Shown: one piece after another, positions 34,200-42,456 of the stretch
Layout: the number at the start of each line of letters is the position of its first letter
Position numbering within the stretch: the first letter of the stretch is position 1
Source: Xanthobacteraceae bacterium
GTDB taxonomy: Bacteria; Pseudomonadota; Alphaproteobacteria; Rhizobiales; Xanthobacteraceae
DNA length: 64,000 nucleotides
Direction of reading: 5' to 3'
NCBI GenBank assembly: GCA_019635635.1
Contig: JAHBZB010000003.1
Coordinates: forward strand, 62,001-126,000
Notes under the pieces: generated by a model
Database searches by the model: none
What the model saw: the letters and a program-made list of their open reading frames with translations, nothing else
Told to the model about the DNA's origin: nothing
Translations under genes and position numbers: made by a program

Positions 34200-34403
34200 A
34201 GTGCCGAACCCCCGACTTCAATATCTCTTGGCAGGCGCAATCGCTGCGCCTTGCGGTGCAGTATTCAGATCGCGGAAAGGAAAAAGTCCCCCGCCTGGAG
34301 GACTTTCCGCATATTCGAATGGCTGACGACGGGGTCCGCCACATGGGGGATAGTGAATCCGGCAGTTCAAAGAAATATACTACGCGCATCAGGTCTTGCT
34401 GAG

Positions 34404-35561
34404 ATGAAACCACCCGAACCGGCCGTTCTTTCGAACGTCATTGGCCAGATTTACGACAGTGCGATCAACGCTGAACTTTGGCCGGCCGCTCTGGAAGCCG
34501 CCAGCGCGCTGTTCGGCGGGGTGTTCAGCTATATCGCACTGTGGACACCCACGCACCGCGAGATCCGGATACCAGCGCACTGGAGCAACAACGAGGAGAT
34601 GGTCGTCCGCTACAAGGCCATGCTCCCCAAAATGCCGTTCTGGAACATCATCTCGCAATATCGCATGGGCGAGCTTGCATACAATCGGGATATGTGGCGC
34701 AGAAGCGGCATCACCGAAAGCGAGATGCTTCGTACCGAATTCTTCGAGACCTTTGCCACGCCATACGGCCTGCGCGATGTTCTCGTCGGCACGGTCATCA
34801 ATGACGGGATCAATGTCGGAACGATTTGCCTTCATACACCGATGACGCGCGATCTAATCGGTCCCGAAGATCTCGCCGTGATGGAATTGCTGCTTCCTCA
34901 TCTGCGGCGAGCGCTCACCATCGGCAATCTGCTCGACATGAAGTCGATTGAATCTGCCGGCCTTGGTTCGACGCTCGACGTTCTGAATATCGCTGTACTT
35001 CTGGTCGGTGAGAAAGGTCAGGTTGTCCATTCGAACCGAATTGCCAATCGATTGCTCGAGGATAAGAACGTAATCACAACCAGTGAGAATTCAGTCGTAA
35101 CGCATCTTCCCGAAGTCACGAGTGCGTTGAAATCCGCAATCGAGCGCGCTTCCAATAATGAGGACAAGCTTGGTTACGGCGGAATCGGAATTCCGCTTTA
35201 TGCAAAGAACGCAGACGCACCAGCCGCGATCGCTCATGTGTTCCCGCTTAACTCTGGAAGCATGCGTCCGGCGTTCTATCTGGGCGCATCGGCAGCCGTT
35301 TTTGTAACGCGTGCCGAGCAGACGAGGCAGCCTGCCACCGACGTGCTTGCTGCTCTTTTCGACCTCACGCCCACGGAAGCGCGCGTCATGCTCGAAATTT
35401 CGAAGGGGCAAAACAGGTCCGAAACGGCAGCTTCGCTCGGCATCGCGCCATCCACCGTCAAGACGCACCTGACGCGAGTATTTGAAAAGACGCGCACCTC
35501 GAAGCAGCACGATCTTGCGAACCTCGTCTTGCAACTGATGCCGCCGATTTTACGCAGCTAG
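34404..35561 (+). CDS. LuxR-type (GerE HTH) transcriptional regulator
   Basis: A 385-residue protein whose last 60 residues form a GerE/LuxR helix-turn-helix (LTPTEARVMLEISKGQ, SLGIAPSTVKTHLTRVFEKT). The N-terminal 300 residues resemble the PAS/GAF-like sensory domain of orphan LuxR regulators rather than an acyl-homoserine-lactone domain, since the lactone-pocket motif is not apparent. GC content is lower than in flanking genes, and the gene is divergent from the outer-membrane protein, which may be its target. The ATG at 34404 is chosen as the first with a tolerable leader; an in-frame extension upstream lacks codon support. Confidence 0.85.
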   Translation: MKPPEPAVLSNVIGQIYDSAINAELWPAALEAASALFGGVFSYIALWTPTHREIRIPAHWSNNEEMVVRYKAMLPKMPFWNIISQYRMGELAYNRDMWRRSGITESEMLRTEFFETFATPYGLRDVLVGTVINDGINVGTICLHTPMTRDLIGPEDLAVMELLLPHLRRALTIGNLLDMKSIESAGLGSTLDVLNIAVLLVGEKGQVVHSNRIANRLLEDKNVITTSENSVVTHLPEVTSALKSAIERASNNEDKLGYGGIGIPLYAKNADAPAAIAHVFPLNSGSMRPAFYLGASAAVFVTRAEQTRQPATDVLAALFDLTPTEARVMLEISKGQNRSETAASLGIAPSTVKTHLTRVFEKTRTSKQHDLANLVLQLMPPILRS

Positions 35562-35629
35562 GACGAGGCAAGCCTCGCAATGCGAGTGAGTTCAACTCGC
35601 AAGAATTTGGTTATCCAATACGGAGATTT

Positions 35630-35704
35630 GGTGGGCGCATCTGGGCTCGACGCGGGACCCGCTGATTAAGAGTCAGCTGCTTCACCAACTGAGCTATGCG
35701 GCCG
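35630..35704 (-). pseudogene. Degenerate tRNA-Lys (anticodon CTT)
   Basis: The minus strand reads like tRNA-Lys with the anticodon arm GCTGA-CTCTTAA-TCAGC (anticodon CTT) and an encoded CCA (35632-35630), but stems are broken. The acceptor has a C-C mismatch at pair 3, the D-stem has a C-A mismatch (TGAAGC in place of TAGAGC), and the T-arm (CCGCG, a shortened TCGAGC loop, CCAGA) cannot pair. Rhizobial tRNA-Lys(CTT) keeps intact stems here. It is thus a remnant, probably an old attachment site or duplicate. Its 5' part overlaps the stop of the upstream membrane-protein gene. Confidence 0.75.
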
Positions 35705-36281
35705 GAACCGGCGCTGTCTTTCCAAACGCCTTCCACCGCGTCTCGACCGCCGTCCGCAATTCTTCCGCCGTTGCCGGCAAAATTTCGTGATGCAGCGCGA
35801 CGCGCACGAGGCCGCCCGAGGGAATGTAATTCGTGTCCCAGCCGGGTCCGCGCAGGAACCAGTTGTCCACGAAGATCACGCGCTCGTAAAACGATCTCGT
35901 GACGCCGACATAGGTGACGTTGTTGAACGTGACGCGCTGGCCGCGAAACGTCCCTTCGATGTCGGTCGAGCCTACCTCGCGCACTTCGCCCCACGGGATC
36001 AGATATTGCTTCACGAGTTCGATCCGCATGCGGACGCCCTCCGGAGAGAGCACGAGCAGCGGTTTTGCCGGATTGAAGAAGCGGTGAAACTCGTAGCTGC
36101 AGATCAAAAGACCGAGCCCGAGCCCGAGATAGCCCATGAACAGCGTCTGCCGGTTGTCGTTCAGCCAAAGCAGGAAGATGCCCGCGGCGAGCGACAGCAA
36201 TCCGATGAAAAGCATCCGCCGCGCGAGTTTCGCGCGGCCGAAGGAAAGCGTCTGTTTCGCGTCGGTGAATTTCGGGTCCAA
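35694..36281 (-). CDS. Membrane protein with two helices and a PH-like domain (STM3941-like)
   Basis: A 195-residue protein with two membrane helices (about residues 22-40 and 47-66) and a following soluble domain with PH-like strands (LVLSPEGVRMRIELVKQYLIPWGEVREV). This layout matches the STM3941 family, whose function is unknown. The stop codon TAG (35696-35694) coincides with bases 9-11 of the degenerate tRNA-Lys. The protein is otherwise complete. Its promoter would lie in the large noncoding stretch to the right. Confidence 0.78.
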   Translation of the reverse strand: MDPKFTDAKQTLSFGRAKLARRMLFIGLLSLAAGIFLLWLNDNRQTLFMGYLGLGLGLLICSYEFHRFFNPAKPLLVLSPEGVRMRIELVKQYLIPWGEVREVGSTDIEGTFRGQRVTFNNVTYVGVTRSFYERVIFVDNWFLRGPGWDTNYIPSGGLVRVALHHEILPATAEELRTAVETRWKAFGKTAPVPAA

Positions 36282-37021
36282 TGCGCGGCGTCTCCCGCGC
36301 GCATCGTAACGGATTTGAACCGGCGCTCCAGTGCGGCCGCAATGACAATTCCGTGCGGGAGCGGGGATAAAGTTTTTTGCCGCGCCGGATTTTCCCGTGC
36401 GAACAACGGCTTCCGGGCAGCGTCGAAAAGGAAATCCCCGCCCGTCGCCGCGCGCTTAAGGTCGGGACGTTCCGGCTCATCAAGGGCTTTTCGGGCAGCG
36501 CGTCGCCCGGATAGCGAGCCGGAAGCGGTGGCTGCACTTGCCCGGCGCGCGGGCGGAGTGCAGCGGCTGAAGTCGCGTGGTTCCGGCGAGCCTGCCGCTC
36601 GTCACAGGGCCTTCCTTGGCGGCTTGCCGTGCGGCGCGTGCCAACGCGCAGGCGGCATGGCCGAGAAGGCCCGCCAGCGGTGGATAGTTCGGTCAGTCCA
36701 CCGGGGATCACGCGAAGCAGGCCGAAGCCCATCGCGTGTAGCCGGCGCGAATGGCCAACGCGCGTGTCGCTTGCGACACTCGCGTCAATAGAAAAGGCCA
36801 CGCGCGCTGCGGGACGCCGGAGAAGATCCCGGCTTTCGCGGTGAAGACCTTTCGTCTGCACCTTTTACTTTCGTGCAGGCGGCCGTGGAGGGCGCGGTCA
36901 TGCCCCGGCGTCCCCGCCGCCTTATGCCTCGGCCTGCATTCAGGCGCGAGACGGCGCCGCCATGCGCGGGAACTTCGCGTGGCGCCGCGGCGTTGTCCCG
37001 CAGCATCGAATGAGAGACATC
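36282..37021. other. 740-base noncoding, hairpin-rich stretch
   Basis: I see no convincing gene on either strand; the long open frames are antisense-type with implausible composition. The stretch contains a perfect hairpin GTGTCGC-TT-GCGACAC (36764-36779), a GCCGG...CCGGC stem near 36815-36832, and GGTGAAGAC-CTTTC-GTCTGCACC (36840-36862, one mismatch) followed by TTTTACTTT. From memory, blocks of this kind (the GTGTCGC hairpin, then CGCGTCAATAG and GACGCCGGAGAAGATCCCGG-type text) recur between genes in Bradyrhizobium relatives. It probably includes the promoter of the leftward membrane-protein gene. Confidence 0.5.
36840..36866 (+). terminator. Terminator-like hairpin within the noncoding stretch
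   Basis: GGTGAAGAC (36840-36848) and GTCTGCACC (36854-36862) pair with one A-G mismatch over a CTTTC loop, followed by TTTT. It could end a rightward noncoding transcript, but none is otherwise demonstrated. Confidence 0.4.
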
Positions 37022-37532
37022 ATGGCCAAGTCCAGAAGCAAAAAAATCGAAAGTAAAAGCGAAGTCGAAGTCGAAAGCGAAAACCAGGCGCAAGCAGCCG
37101 GCGAAACGGAAGACCAAGAAAACATCCGCAGCAAAAAAGACGGCGCGGCGTAAATCCAAGACGAAGAAAAAGCGCGTCACCCGCCGCACCGAAGCGGATA
37201 TGAGCTGGCCGGAAGTTCGCGCCAGCCGTCTTCGCAAAAGCGCAGGCAGGGACGACCGTATCGTCCGCGACTTCGACCGCGCGGTGAACATGACCCCGCA
37301 GGCGCTGGAGAAGTGGCTCGGCACCAACCCGGCTTCCGGGCATTGGTCGGCGCAGCGCATTCTCGAGATCAAGCGCAAGAAGCCTGCCGACTATACGGCG
37401 GAAGACTATTCGCACATGCGCAAGGTTTCGGCCTACGTGAAGCGTCATGGTGCGCAGCGGCCGGAAGGCGATCAGCGCGAAACGCCGTGGCGCTATTCGC
37501 TGATGAACTGGGGCCACGATCCGTTGAAGTAG
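37022..37532 (+). pseudogene. DUF3140-type DNA-binding protein, frame broken in the Lys-rich N-terminus
   Basis: Downstream of 37200 an intact frame encodes the conserved part (WPEVRASRLRKSAG, NMTPQALEKWLGT, YVKRHGAQRPEG) of the DUF3140 family. Upstream, the same frame continues as a Lys/Arg/Ala-rich leader (SKAKTRRKQPAKRKTKK) typical of these proteins but lacks a start. An ATG at 37022 with MAKSRSKK joins that leader only if one A is removed from the seven-A tract at 37040-37046. The restored protein would be 169 residues; translation from ATG 37200 alone would give 110. The break may be a sequencing error, a mutation or a natural internal start. Confidence 0.7.
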
Positions 37533-37541
37533 GCAGCGGTG

Positions 37542-37736
37542 CTAAAGGTTGCCGCGCACGCCTTCGTGGGACGGATCGTTCTGCGGCGGACGCGAACTCG
37601 CGGCGATCATCGCGGCATCCGGCGAATCCAGTTCGCGGTCGTCGCCGATCACCCGGAGAAAATCCTCGCGCTCGGTGCGCCTCAAGGCGCGGCGGCGCTC
37701 GGCTGAAGTCCGGTCCATTCGATTCAAAGTCGACAT
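37542..37736 (-). CDS. Small basic/acidic protein of unknown function
   Basis: A 64-residue protein starting at ATG 37736 behind a strong GGAGG site. It is hydrophilic, with a cluster of Arg and Glu (ERRRALRRTEREDF) and no cysteine or membrane segment. A longer in-frame start at 37838 would cross the terminator palindrome at 37809-37830 and is rejected. It converges with the DUF3140 gene at 9 bases. I recognise no family; the ribosome site is the main support. Confidence 0.6.
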   Translation of the reverse strand: MSTLNRMDRTSAERRRALRRTEREDFLRVIGDDRELDSPDAAMIAASSRPPQNDPSHEGVRGNL

Positions 37737-37808
37737 GTTTCGGTCCTCCATCGCTATTCGGCACGTAACGCGCGGCCGCGACAATGCGTTCCCGGAACCA
37801 AAACAATA

Positions 37809-37830
37809 ACGGCCCCTCGCGAGGGGCCGT
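37809..37830 (-). terminator. Perfect 22-bp palindrome, likely terminator of the DUF3597 gene
   Basis: ACGGCCCCTCG followed by its exact reverse complement spans 37809-37830. On the minus strand it follows the DUF3597 gene by 25 bases and is followed by TTATTGTTTT, a moderate U tract. Confidence 0.72.
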
Positions 37831-37854
37831 CGTTGCATTGCAATAGCGAGAAAG

Positions 37855-38205
37855 TCAGGCGGTATTGATGTCCGACGGGATCTTGCCGCCGGCGTCGGCG
37901 ATCTTGGTCATCACCTGCTTGTGCAGCCAGATATTCATCGGCGCGGTATCGTTGACGTTGCCGGTGTAGCCCAGTTCCTTCGCGAGCTTCTGGCGCGCGC
38001 CCAGGCTTGCATCGAGCTTCAGAAGCGTCATCAGATCGACAATCGACACGCGCCAGTTCGACGGCCGGCCGCTGTCCTTCGCGAGCTTCTCCATCATCGC
38101 TTCGACATCCACCATCGGCAGCGCCTTGGAACTGGCCGGCGTGCCGTCGGCCTTCACTTCGTTCTTGCCGAAGACCGCAGCCATGATGCTTCCGAAAATG
38201 CTCAT
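37855..38205 (-). CDS. DUF3597 protein
   Basis: A 116-residue protein of the DUF3597 family, recognised by the MSIFGSIMAAVFG start, the VDVEAMMEKLA block, the WRVSIVDLMTLLKLD block and the MNIWLHKQVMTKIA end. The family resembles small LysM-adjacent or peptidoglycan-related proteins of alphaproteobacteria, but no activity is shown. The ATG at 38205 has a GGGAGA site upstream. It is monocistronic, with a terminator palindrome on its right side in the leftward direction. Confidence 0.9.
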   Translation of the reverse strand: MSIFGSIMAAVFGKNEVKADGTPASSKALPMVDVEAMMEKLAKDSGRPSNWRVSIVDLMTLLKLDASLGARQKLAKELGYTGNVNDTAPMNIWLHKQVMTKIADAGGKIPSDINTA

Positions 38206-38374
38206 ACGCTTCTCCCTGTGTCGCGACCCTTGCGAGGGTCTTGGGAACCAAGTCTGCGGGCAAAAACGGTTGCACGGCAAGCGAAAACGCGCATCCGCTG
38301 CCGCGCACGAAACCCCTCGCGGCGCCGGGCGTTCTCCTACCGAGAGGGCATCAAAGTTATGCAAGGAGAAAGTC

Positions 38375-38602
38375 ATGGCGATCAAAGACAGGATCACCGA
38401 ACACATGGAAGTGCTGGGCTCCGACGGCAAGCATGTCGGTACCGTCGATCATCTCGAGGGTACGAGCCAGATCAAGCTGACGAAAAGCGATCCGGCTTCC
38501 AAGGGCACGCATCACTTCATCCCGCTCGACTGGGTCGATCATGTCGATGACCATGTGCATCTGACCAAGACCAGCGCCGAAGCGATGCAGCAGTGGGTCT
38601 GA
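38375..38602 (+). CDS. DUF2171 protein
   Basis: A 75-residue beta-rich protein with the DUF2171 pattern: MEVLGSDGKHVGTVDHLEG and the HFIPLDWVDHVDDHVHLTKT block, which resembles a PRC-barrel. Many members are linked to general stress or plant-associated lifestyles in alphaproteobacteria, which is only suggestive here. AAGGAG stands 6 bases before the ATG at 38375. A strong terminator follows at 38636. It is divergent from the DUF3597 gene over 169 bases. Confidence 0.88.
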   Translation: MAIKDRITEHMEVLGSDGKHVGTVDHLEGTSQIKLTKSDPASKGTHHFIPLDWVDHVDDHVHLTKTSAEAMQQWV

Positions 38603-38635
38603 TTTCGCAGCCGCTGCGAAAAAATGCGAAAAAAT

Positions 38636-38672
38636 AAGAAGCCCGGCGGGGGGAGCCGGGCTTCTTCATTTT
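38636..38672 (+). terminator. Intrinsic terminator after the DUF2171 gene
   Basis: A 12-bp stem (38636-38647 with 38655-38666) has a GGGGGGA loop and is followed by CATTTT. The arms are GC-rich with AAGAA at the base, so it can also stop leftward transcription. Confidence 0.88.
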
Positions 38673-38747
38673 CCGGAATGCGCGAGGGGGGACGCCACTC
38701 CGGACGGGGGATATGAAATGTTAGCGGGTCAACAAAGCCTGCGCTCT

Positions 38748-38945
38748 TCAACTACTTGAGAGCCGGCGCCACTCGCCGCGAACGCGATCGGAAAATTGAT
38801 GCCAGTTCTGGGAAACGATGTCCCAGTTCACCATCTGCTGCGTGTTGGTGGCATCCACGCCCACAACCGAGGCGCGGTTGTCGATCACATAAGCCGCCAT
38901 CACGGTAAGAGCGCAGCCGACAATGAGACCCAGAAAAAAGCGCAT
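38748..38945 (-). CDS. Small single-pass membrane protein
   Basis: A 65-residue protein with an N-terminal hydrophobic helix (MRFFLGLIVGCALTVMAAYVI) and a polar C-terminal domain of about 40 residues. It could be a membrane anchor or an uncleaved signal anchor. The ATG at 38945 is preferred to an upstream in-frame start at 39032, whose extra residues lack membrane or conserved character; a GAGAGG site lies 8 bases before it. No family is recognised. It is divergent from kup. Confidence 0.62.
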   Translation of the reverse strand: MRFFLGLIVGCALTVMAAYVIDNRASVVGVDATNTQQMVNWDIVSQNWHQFSDRVRGEWRRLSSS

Positions 38946-39134
38946 GAGGGAAACCTCTCGTTTCGTCGGCGTATTAACCCTTTGACCCGCTGGAAAGTTC
39001 CCTGCGACATTCGGGCCGTAAACACCATGCAAAGACGAAGTAAAACCATGCTAAAAATGCATAGGCGGGATTGGGGCGGCCAGTGTTAGAAGCCCGCCCG
39101 TTTCGGCTATTGCAGCGCGAAAGCGATTTCTCCC

Positions 39135-41072
39135 ATGACCATGACCAATCCTGACGCGGTTCCTGCGGCGGCTTCGGCGCAGGCCAACGATGACAGTGCT
39201 GCGGCCAAGACTGGATTTCTCGGGTTGGTCATCGGGTCTGTCGGGGTCGTCTACGGCGACATCGGCACGAGCCCGCTTTACGCCTTCCGCGAAGCGATCG
39301 TTGCCGCGACCGGCGCACATGACGCCTCCGGCCCAATCAGCCGCGAAATCGTGCTCGGCCTGCTTTCGCTCATCATCTGGGCGCTGCTCTTTGTCGTTAC
39401 CGTCAAATACGTCATCTTCCTTCTACGCGCGGACAATAACGGGGAAGGCGGCACGCTTGCCTTGATGGCGTTGGCGCAGCGCGCCCTCGGGCGATCCAGC
39501 ACGACGATCCTGCTGTTCGGCCTCACCGGTTCGGCGCTGTTCTACGGCGACGCAATGATCACGCCGGCGCTATCGGTGCTGTCGGCGGTCGAAGGTTTGA
39601 AGATTGCAACACCGCATCTCGAAGCCTTTGTCGTGCCGCTCACGCTTGTCATTCTAATCGCGCTGTTCACGGTTCAATTCCGGGGCACCGCCAGCGTTTC
39701 AAAGCTGTTCGGTCCGGTGATGACGATTTGGTTCGTCGCGATGGCGGTGGGCGGCATCGTTCATATCGCCGACGATCCGGGCGTACTGTTGTCATTCAGT
39801 CCGCATTACGCGATTGCATTCATGTACAATCACGGCTGGATGGCGCTGATCACGCTCGGTGCGGTCGTGCTTGTCGTCACCGGCGCCGAAGCGCTCTATG
39901 CCGACCTCGGCCATTTCGGCCGCAGGCCGATTCAGGCGGCGTGGCTCTGGTTCGTGTTGCCGTCCTTGCTGCTCAATTATCTCGGGCAGGGCGCGCTCGT
40001 GCTGGCCGATCCGAAAACCATCAGTAACCCGTTTTATCTGCTCTATCCGAAGTGGGCGCTGTTGCCGATGGTGTTCCTTGCCACCTGCGCGACCGTGATC
40101 GCGAGCCAGGCGGTAATCACCGGAGCCTATTCGCTCGCGCAGCAAGCAATTCAACTCGGACTCTTGCCGCGCTTCGAGGTGAAGCACACGTCCGCCGTTC
40201 ACTTTGGTCAGATTTACGTCTCGCGTGTGAACTGGTTCCTGCTGATCGGCGTCGTGCTCCTGGTCGGCATCTTCCATACCTCGAGCGCGCTTGCGACCGC
40301 TTACGGCATCGCCGTCACCGGCACCATGATGATGACGACCTTCATGGCCTATGTCGTCGTTCGCTGGATCTGGAAGTGGAGTGCGTGGCAGGCGTTGGCG
40401 CTTTGCCTGCCGCTCTCGATCATCGATATCGGTTTCTTCGGTGCGAACCTGCTCAAGTTTCACGACGGCGGCTGGGCGCCGATGTCCATCGCGGCCTTTA
40501 TTCTGCTGATCACGCTGACCTGGCGCCGCGGTTCGCGGCAGCTCTTCGAGAAAACCCGCCGCCAGGAGGTGCCGCTCGATGCGCTGGTGAAGAATCTCGA
40601 CAAGAAGGAGATTCATCGTGTGACCGGTACCGCGGTATTTCTGACCAGCGACCCCGACAATGCGCCGACGGCGATGCTGCACAGCCTCAAGCACTACAAG
40701 GTGCTGCACGAACATAATGTCATTCTGACCGTCGAGACCGCCGACACGCCGCGCGTTGCACCCGAGGAGAGGGTGGAACTCGAAGCGGTGAGCAAGACCT
40801 TCTCCCGCGTGCGCATCCGCTACGGCTTCATGGAAAGCCCGAATATCCCGAAAGCGCTTGCGATCGCCCGCAAGGCCGGCTGGACCTTCGACATCATGTC
40901 GACCTCGTTTTTCCTCTCCCGCCGCACGCTCAGGGTCGCGAAGAACTCGTTGATGCCACATTGGCAGGACAAGCTTTTCATCTCGCTCGCCCGGTCGTCG
41001 GACGATGCGACCAACTACTTCCAGATTCCCTCCGAACGGGTGGTGGAAGTCGGGACCCAGGTCGCAATCTGA
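39135..41072 (+). CDS. kup: Low-affinity potassium transporter Kup
   Basis: A 645-residue inner-membrane K+/H+ symporter. The [20 protein letters not shown] opening (about residues 34-53), with the conserved YGD...TSPLY motif and about twelve membrane helices up to residue 455, is diagnostic, as are the pore-region [19 protein letters not shown] and the cytoplasmic C-terminal domain (about 460-645). No c-di-AMP binding motif can be named. Start ATG 39135 or 39141. A hairpin without a T run follows the stop. Confidence 0.96.
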   Translation: MTMTNPDAVPAAASAQANDDSAAAKTGFLGLVIGSVGVVYGDIGTSPLYAFREAIVAATGAHDASGPISREIVLGLLSLIIWALLFVVTVKYVIFLLRADNNGEGGTLALMALAQRALGRSSTTILLFGLTGSALFYGDAMITPALSVLSAVEGLKIATPHLEAFVVPLTLVILIALFTVQFRGTASVSKLFGPVMTIWFVAMAVGGIVHIADDPGVLLSFSPHYAIAFMYNHGWMALITLGAVVLVVTGAEALYADLGHFGRRPIQAAWLWFVLPSLLLNYLGQGALVLADPKTISNPFYLLYPKWALLPMVFLATCATVIASQAVITGAYSLAQQAIQLGLLPRFEVKHTSAVHFGQIYVSRVNWFLLIGVVLLVGIFHTSSALATAYGIAVTGTMMMTTFMAYVVVRWIWKWSAWQALALCLPLSIIDIGFFGANLLKFHDGGWAPMSIAAFILLITLTWRRGSRQLFEKTRRQEVPLDALVKNLDKKEIHRVTGTAVFLTSDPDNAPTAMLHSLKHYKVLHEHNVILTVETADTPRVAPEERVELEAVSKTFSRVRIRYGFMESPNIPKALAIARKAGWTFDIMSTSFFLSRRTLRVAKNSLMPHWQDKLFISLARSSDDATNYFQIPSERVVEVGTQVAI

Positions 41073-41091
41073 CCGCATTCGGCGGCGATTT

Positions 41092-41110
41092 CTGTGCCGC
41101 TACGGCACAG
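41092..41110. terminator. Hairpin after kup
   Basis: CTGTGCCG-CTA-CGGCACAG is a perfect 8-bp stem-loop 19 bases after the kup stop. There is no T tract, so it may stabilise the 3' end or act with another factor rather than being an ordinary terminator. Confidence 0.4.
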
Positions 41111-41222
41111 CAGGCCGGGCACGGCCGTTAACGAAAAAAGCCTTGGCGGGGGACAATTTGTCTTTATTTTCGCGACTTCAGGCGGCCTTCGGGACGCTTT
41201 CGAGATGCGGTAAGATCGAAAA

Positions 41223-42392
41223 ATGGACCTGAACAACCTCTTCGCAGCGGTGACGCTGCCGGGCTGGGCGGTCGCGGCGGGTGGCGTCGGCCTTGTGCTG
41301 CTGCTGATCCTGCTGTTCCGCCCGCGCGGGGACAGCGGTATTGCCGTCCTCGCCCAGCTCGCGGTGGTCGCAATCATCGGCGGAACCGCCTATTTCGGGC
41401 TCAAGCAATTCGAGGACAATACGCGTCTGGCCGAACGCCGCGTGATCGAGGAGCGCGCCGCGGCGCTGCTGGTGCAGACCAACCAACCCGATTCCGTTTT
41501 CGGTTGCCTGAATGCGACGGGCAGCGATCTCGACGAAGCGTGCGAAAGGGTCATCTTCGCCAAGCCGCAGCAGATCGCGTCCGCGGTCAGCATCACGGCA
41601 AACCGCATCGCGCTGCTTTACGATGCGACGGTCTATTCGACGCGCGATCCGGTTTTCCTCGAGCGCTTCGATCACCTGCGCAAGTCGCTTGAGGCCGATC
41701 CCTATGGCCTCGTCGCGCATGTGCTGGCGACCGAGCACAAGTGCATTCCGGATTCCTGTACGCGCTATCGCATTCTCAAAGACGTCGAGAAGGTGAAAGC
41801 AAATCTCGCCGCCGGCAAATTCGACGGCCTGCTTGCGAAGTATAAGGAAAGCTGGGTCGAGGTGCGTCCGGGCCTGAATATCAGCGAAATGCCGGCGATG
41901 CCGCCAGTGAATTCCATCGGCGGAAAACTGGATGATGACGAGTTGCCGAGCGCGAATACCGCGGTGCAGATGAATGCGCCGAGCGGTCTCATGGCGAACA
42001 CGCCGATGATCGTGCCGCCGGTGCCGCCATCGCATCAGCAAAAGACGGAACAGGCGCCACAGCCGACACCTCCCGTCGCCAATACGAATACGAATGAGCC
42101 GCCCGCCGCCGCGCAGGAGCCGCCGAGCCAGAACGCAAAGCAGAAGACTTCGCCCGCGCAGCAGAAGCAGAAGAAGCAGCAGGCCGCTCCCGCGCCGCAG
42201 AAGCAGCAAAAGCAACCGCCGCAGCAGGCGAAGCGCAGGGGACCGCCGGAGCCCGTAGGCGGCTTGCCGCGCGTGACCGCACGCCACGGTCAGGGTGAGC
42301 CCGCCGATGACGAGGAAGACACCCCGACGGCGGCGCCTGCACCCGCTCCGCAGCCGGAGCCTTCGTCGCCGTTCAATATTTTCCGCCGCTGA
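41223..42392 (+). CDS. Membrane-anchored protein with Pro/Gln-rich tail, unknown function
   Basis: A 389-residue protein. Two N-terminal hydrophobic segments (about residues 14-32 and 40-58) are followed by a helical, probably periplasmic or cytoplasmic domain with conserved-looking cysteines (Cys near residues 99, 107, 179 and 184). The last 160 residues are low-complexity, rich in Pro, Gln, Ala and Lys (blocks such as PAQQKQKKQQAAPAPQ), and end in a charged peptide. I recognise no named family. It lies between kup and mccA in the same direction, with its own starts. Confidence 0.72.
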   Translation: MDLNNLFAAVTLPGWAVAAGGVGLVLLLILLFRPRGDSGIAVLAQLAVVAIIGGTAYFGLKQFEDNTRLAERRVIEERAAALLVQTNQPDSVFGCLNATGSDLDEACERVIFAKPQQIASAVSITANRIALLYDATVYSTRDPVFLERFDHLRKSLEADPYGLVAHVLATEHKCIPDSCTRYRILKDVEKVKANLAAGKFDGLLAKYKESWVEVRPGLNISEMPAMPPVNSIGGKLDDDELPSANTAVQMNAPSGLMANTPMIVPPVPPSHQQKTEQAPQPTPPVANTNTNEPPAAAQEPPSQNAKQKTSPAQQKQKKQQAAPAPQKQQKQPPQQAKRRGPPEPVGGLPRVTARHGQGEPADDEEDTPTAAPAPAPQPEPSSPFNIFRR

Positions 42393-42456
42393 CACCGCGG
42401 TGAATTGTCGTCTCCGGGCTGGCGGTCGCGCCAGCCCCCGCTAATATGTGGCCAAA

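Noticed and set aside
34404-35561. Quorum-sensing LuxR that binds acyl-homoserine lactones
   Set aside because: The N-terminal domain is longer than the usual lactone domain and lacks its conserved aromatic/Asp pocket pattern, and no luxI-type gene is nearby.
35611-36861. A 416-codon leftward frame through the tRNA remnant and noncoding block
   Set aside because: It crosses a tRNA-like sequence, lies in another frame than the STM3941-like gene, and is Arg/Ser/Pro-rich noise.
36282-37021. RNase P RNA or tmRNA in the noncoding block
   Set aside because: I looked for the conserved GAGGAAAGTCCG and ACAGAA-type blocks of RNase P and the tRNA-like end of tmRNA; none are present on either strand.
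38946-39134. c-di-AMP or potassium-sensing riboswitch upstream of kup
   Set aside because: The 189-base region shows no conserved ydaO-type pattern, and alphaproteobacteria generally lack c-di-AMP control of this kind.
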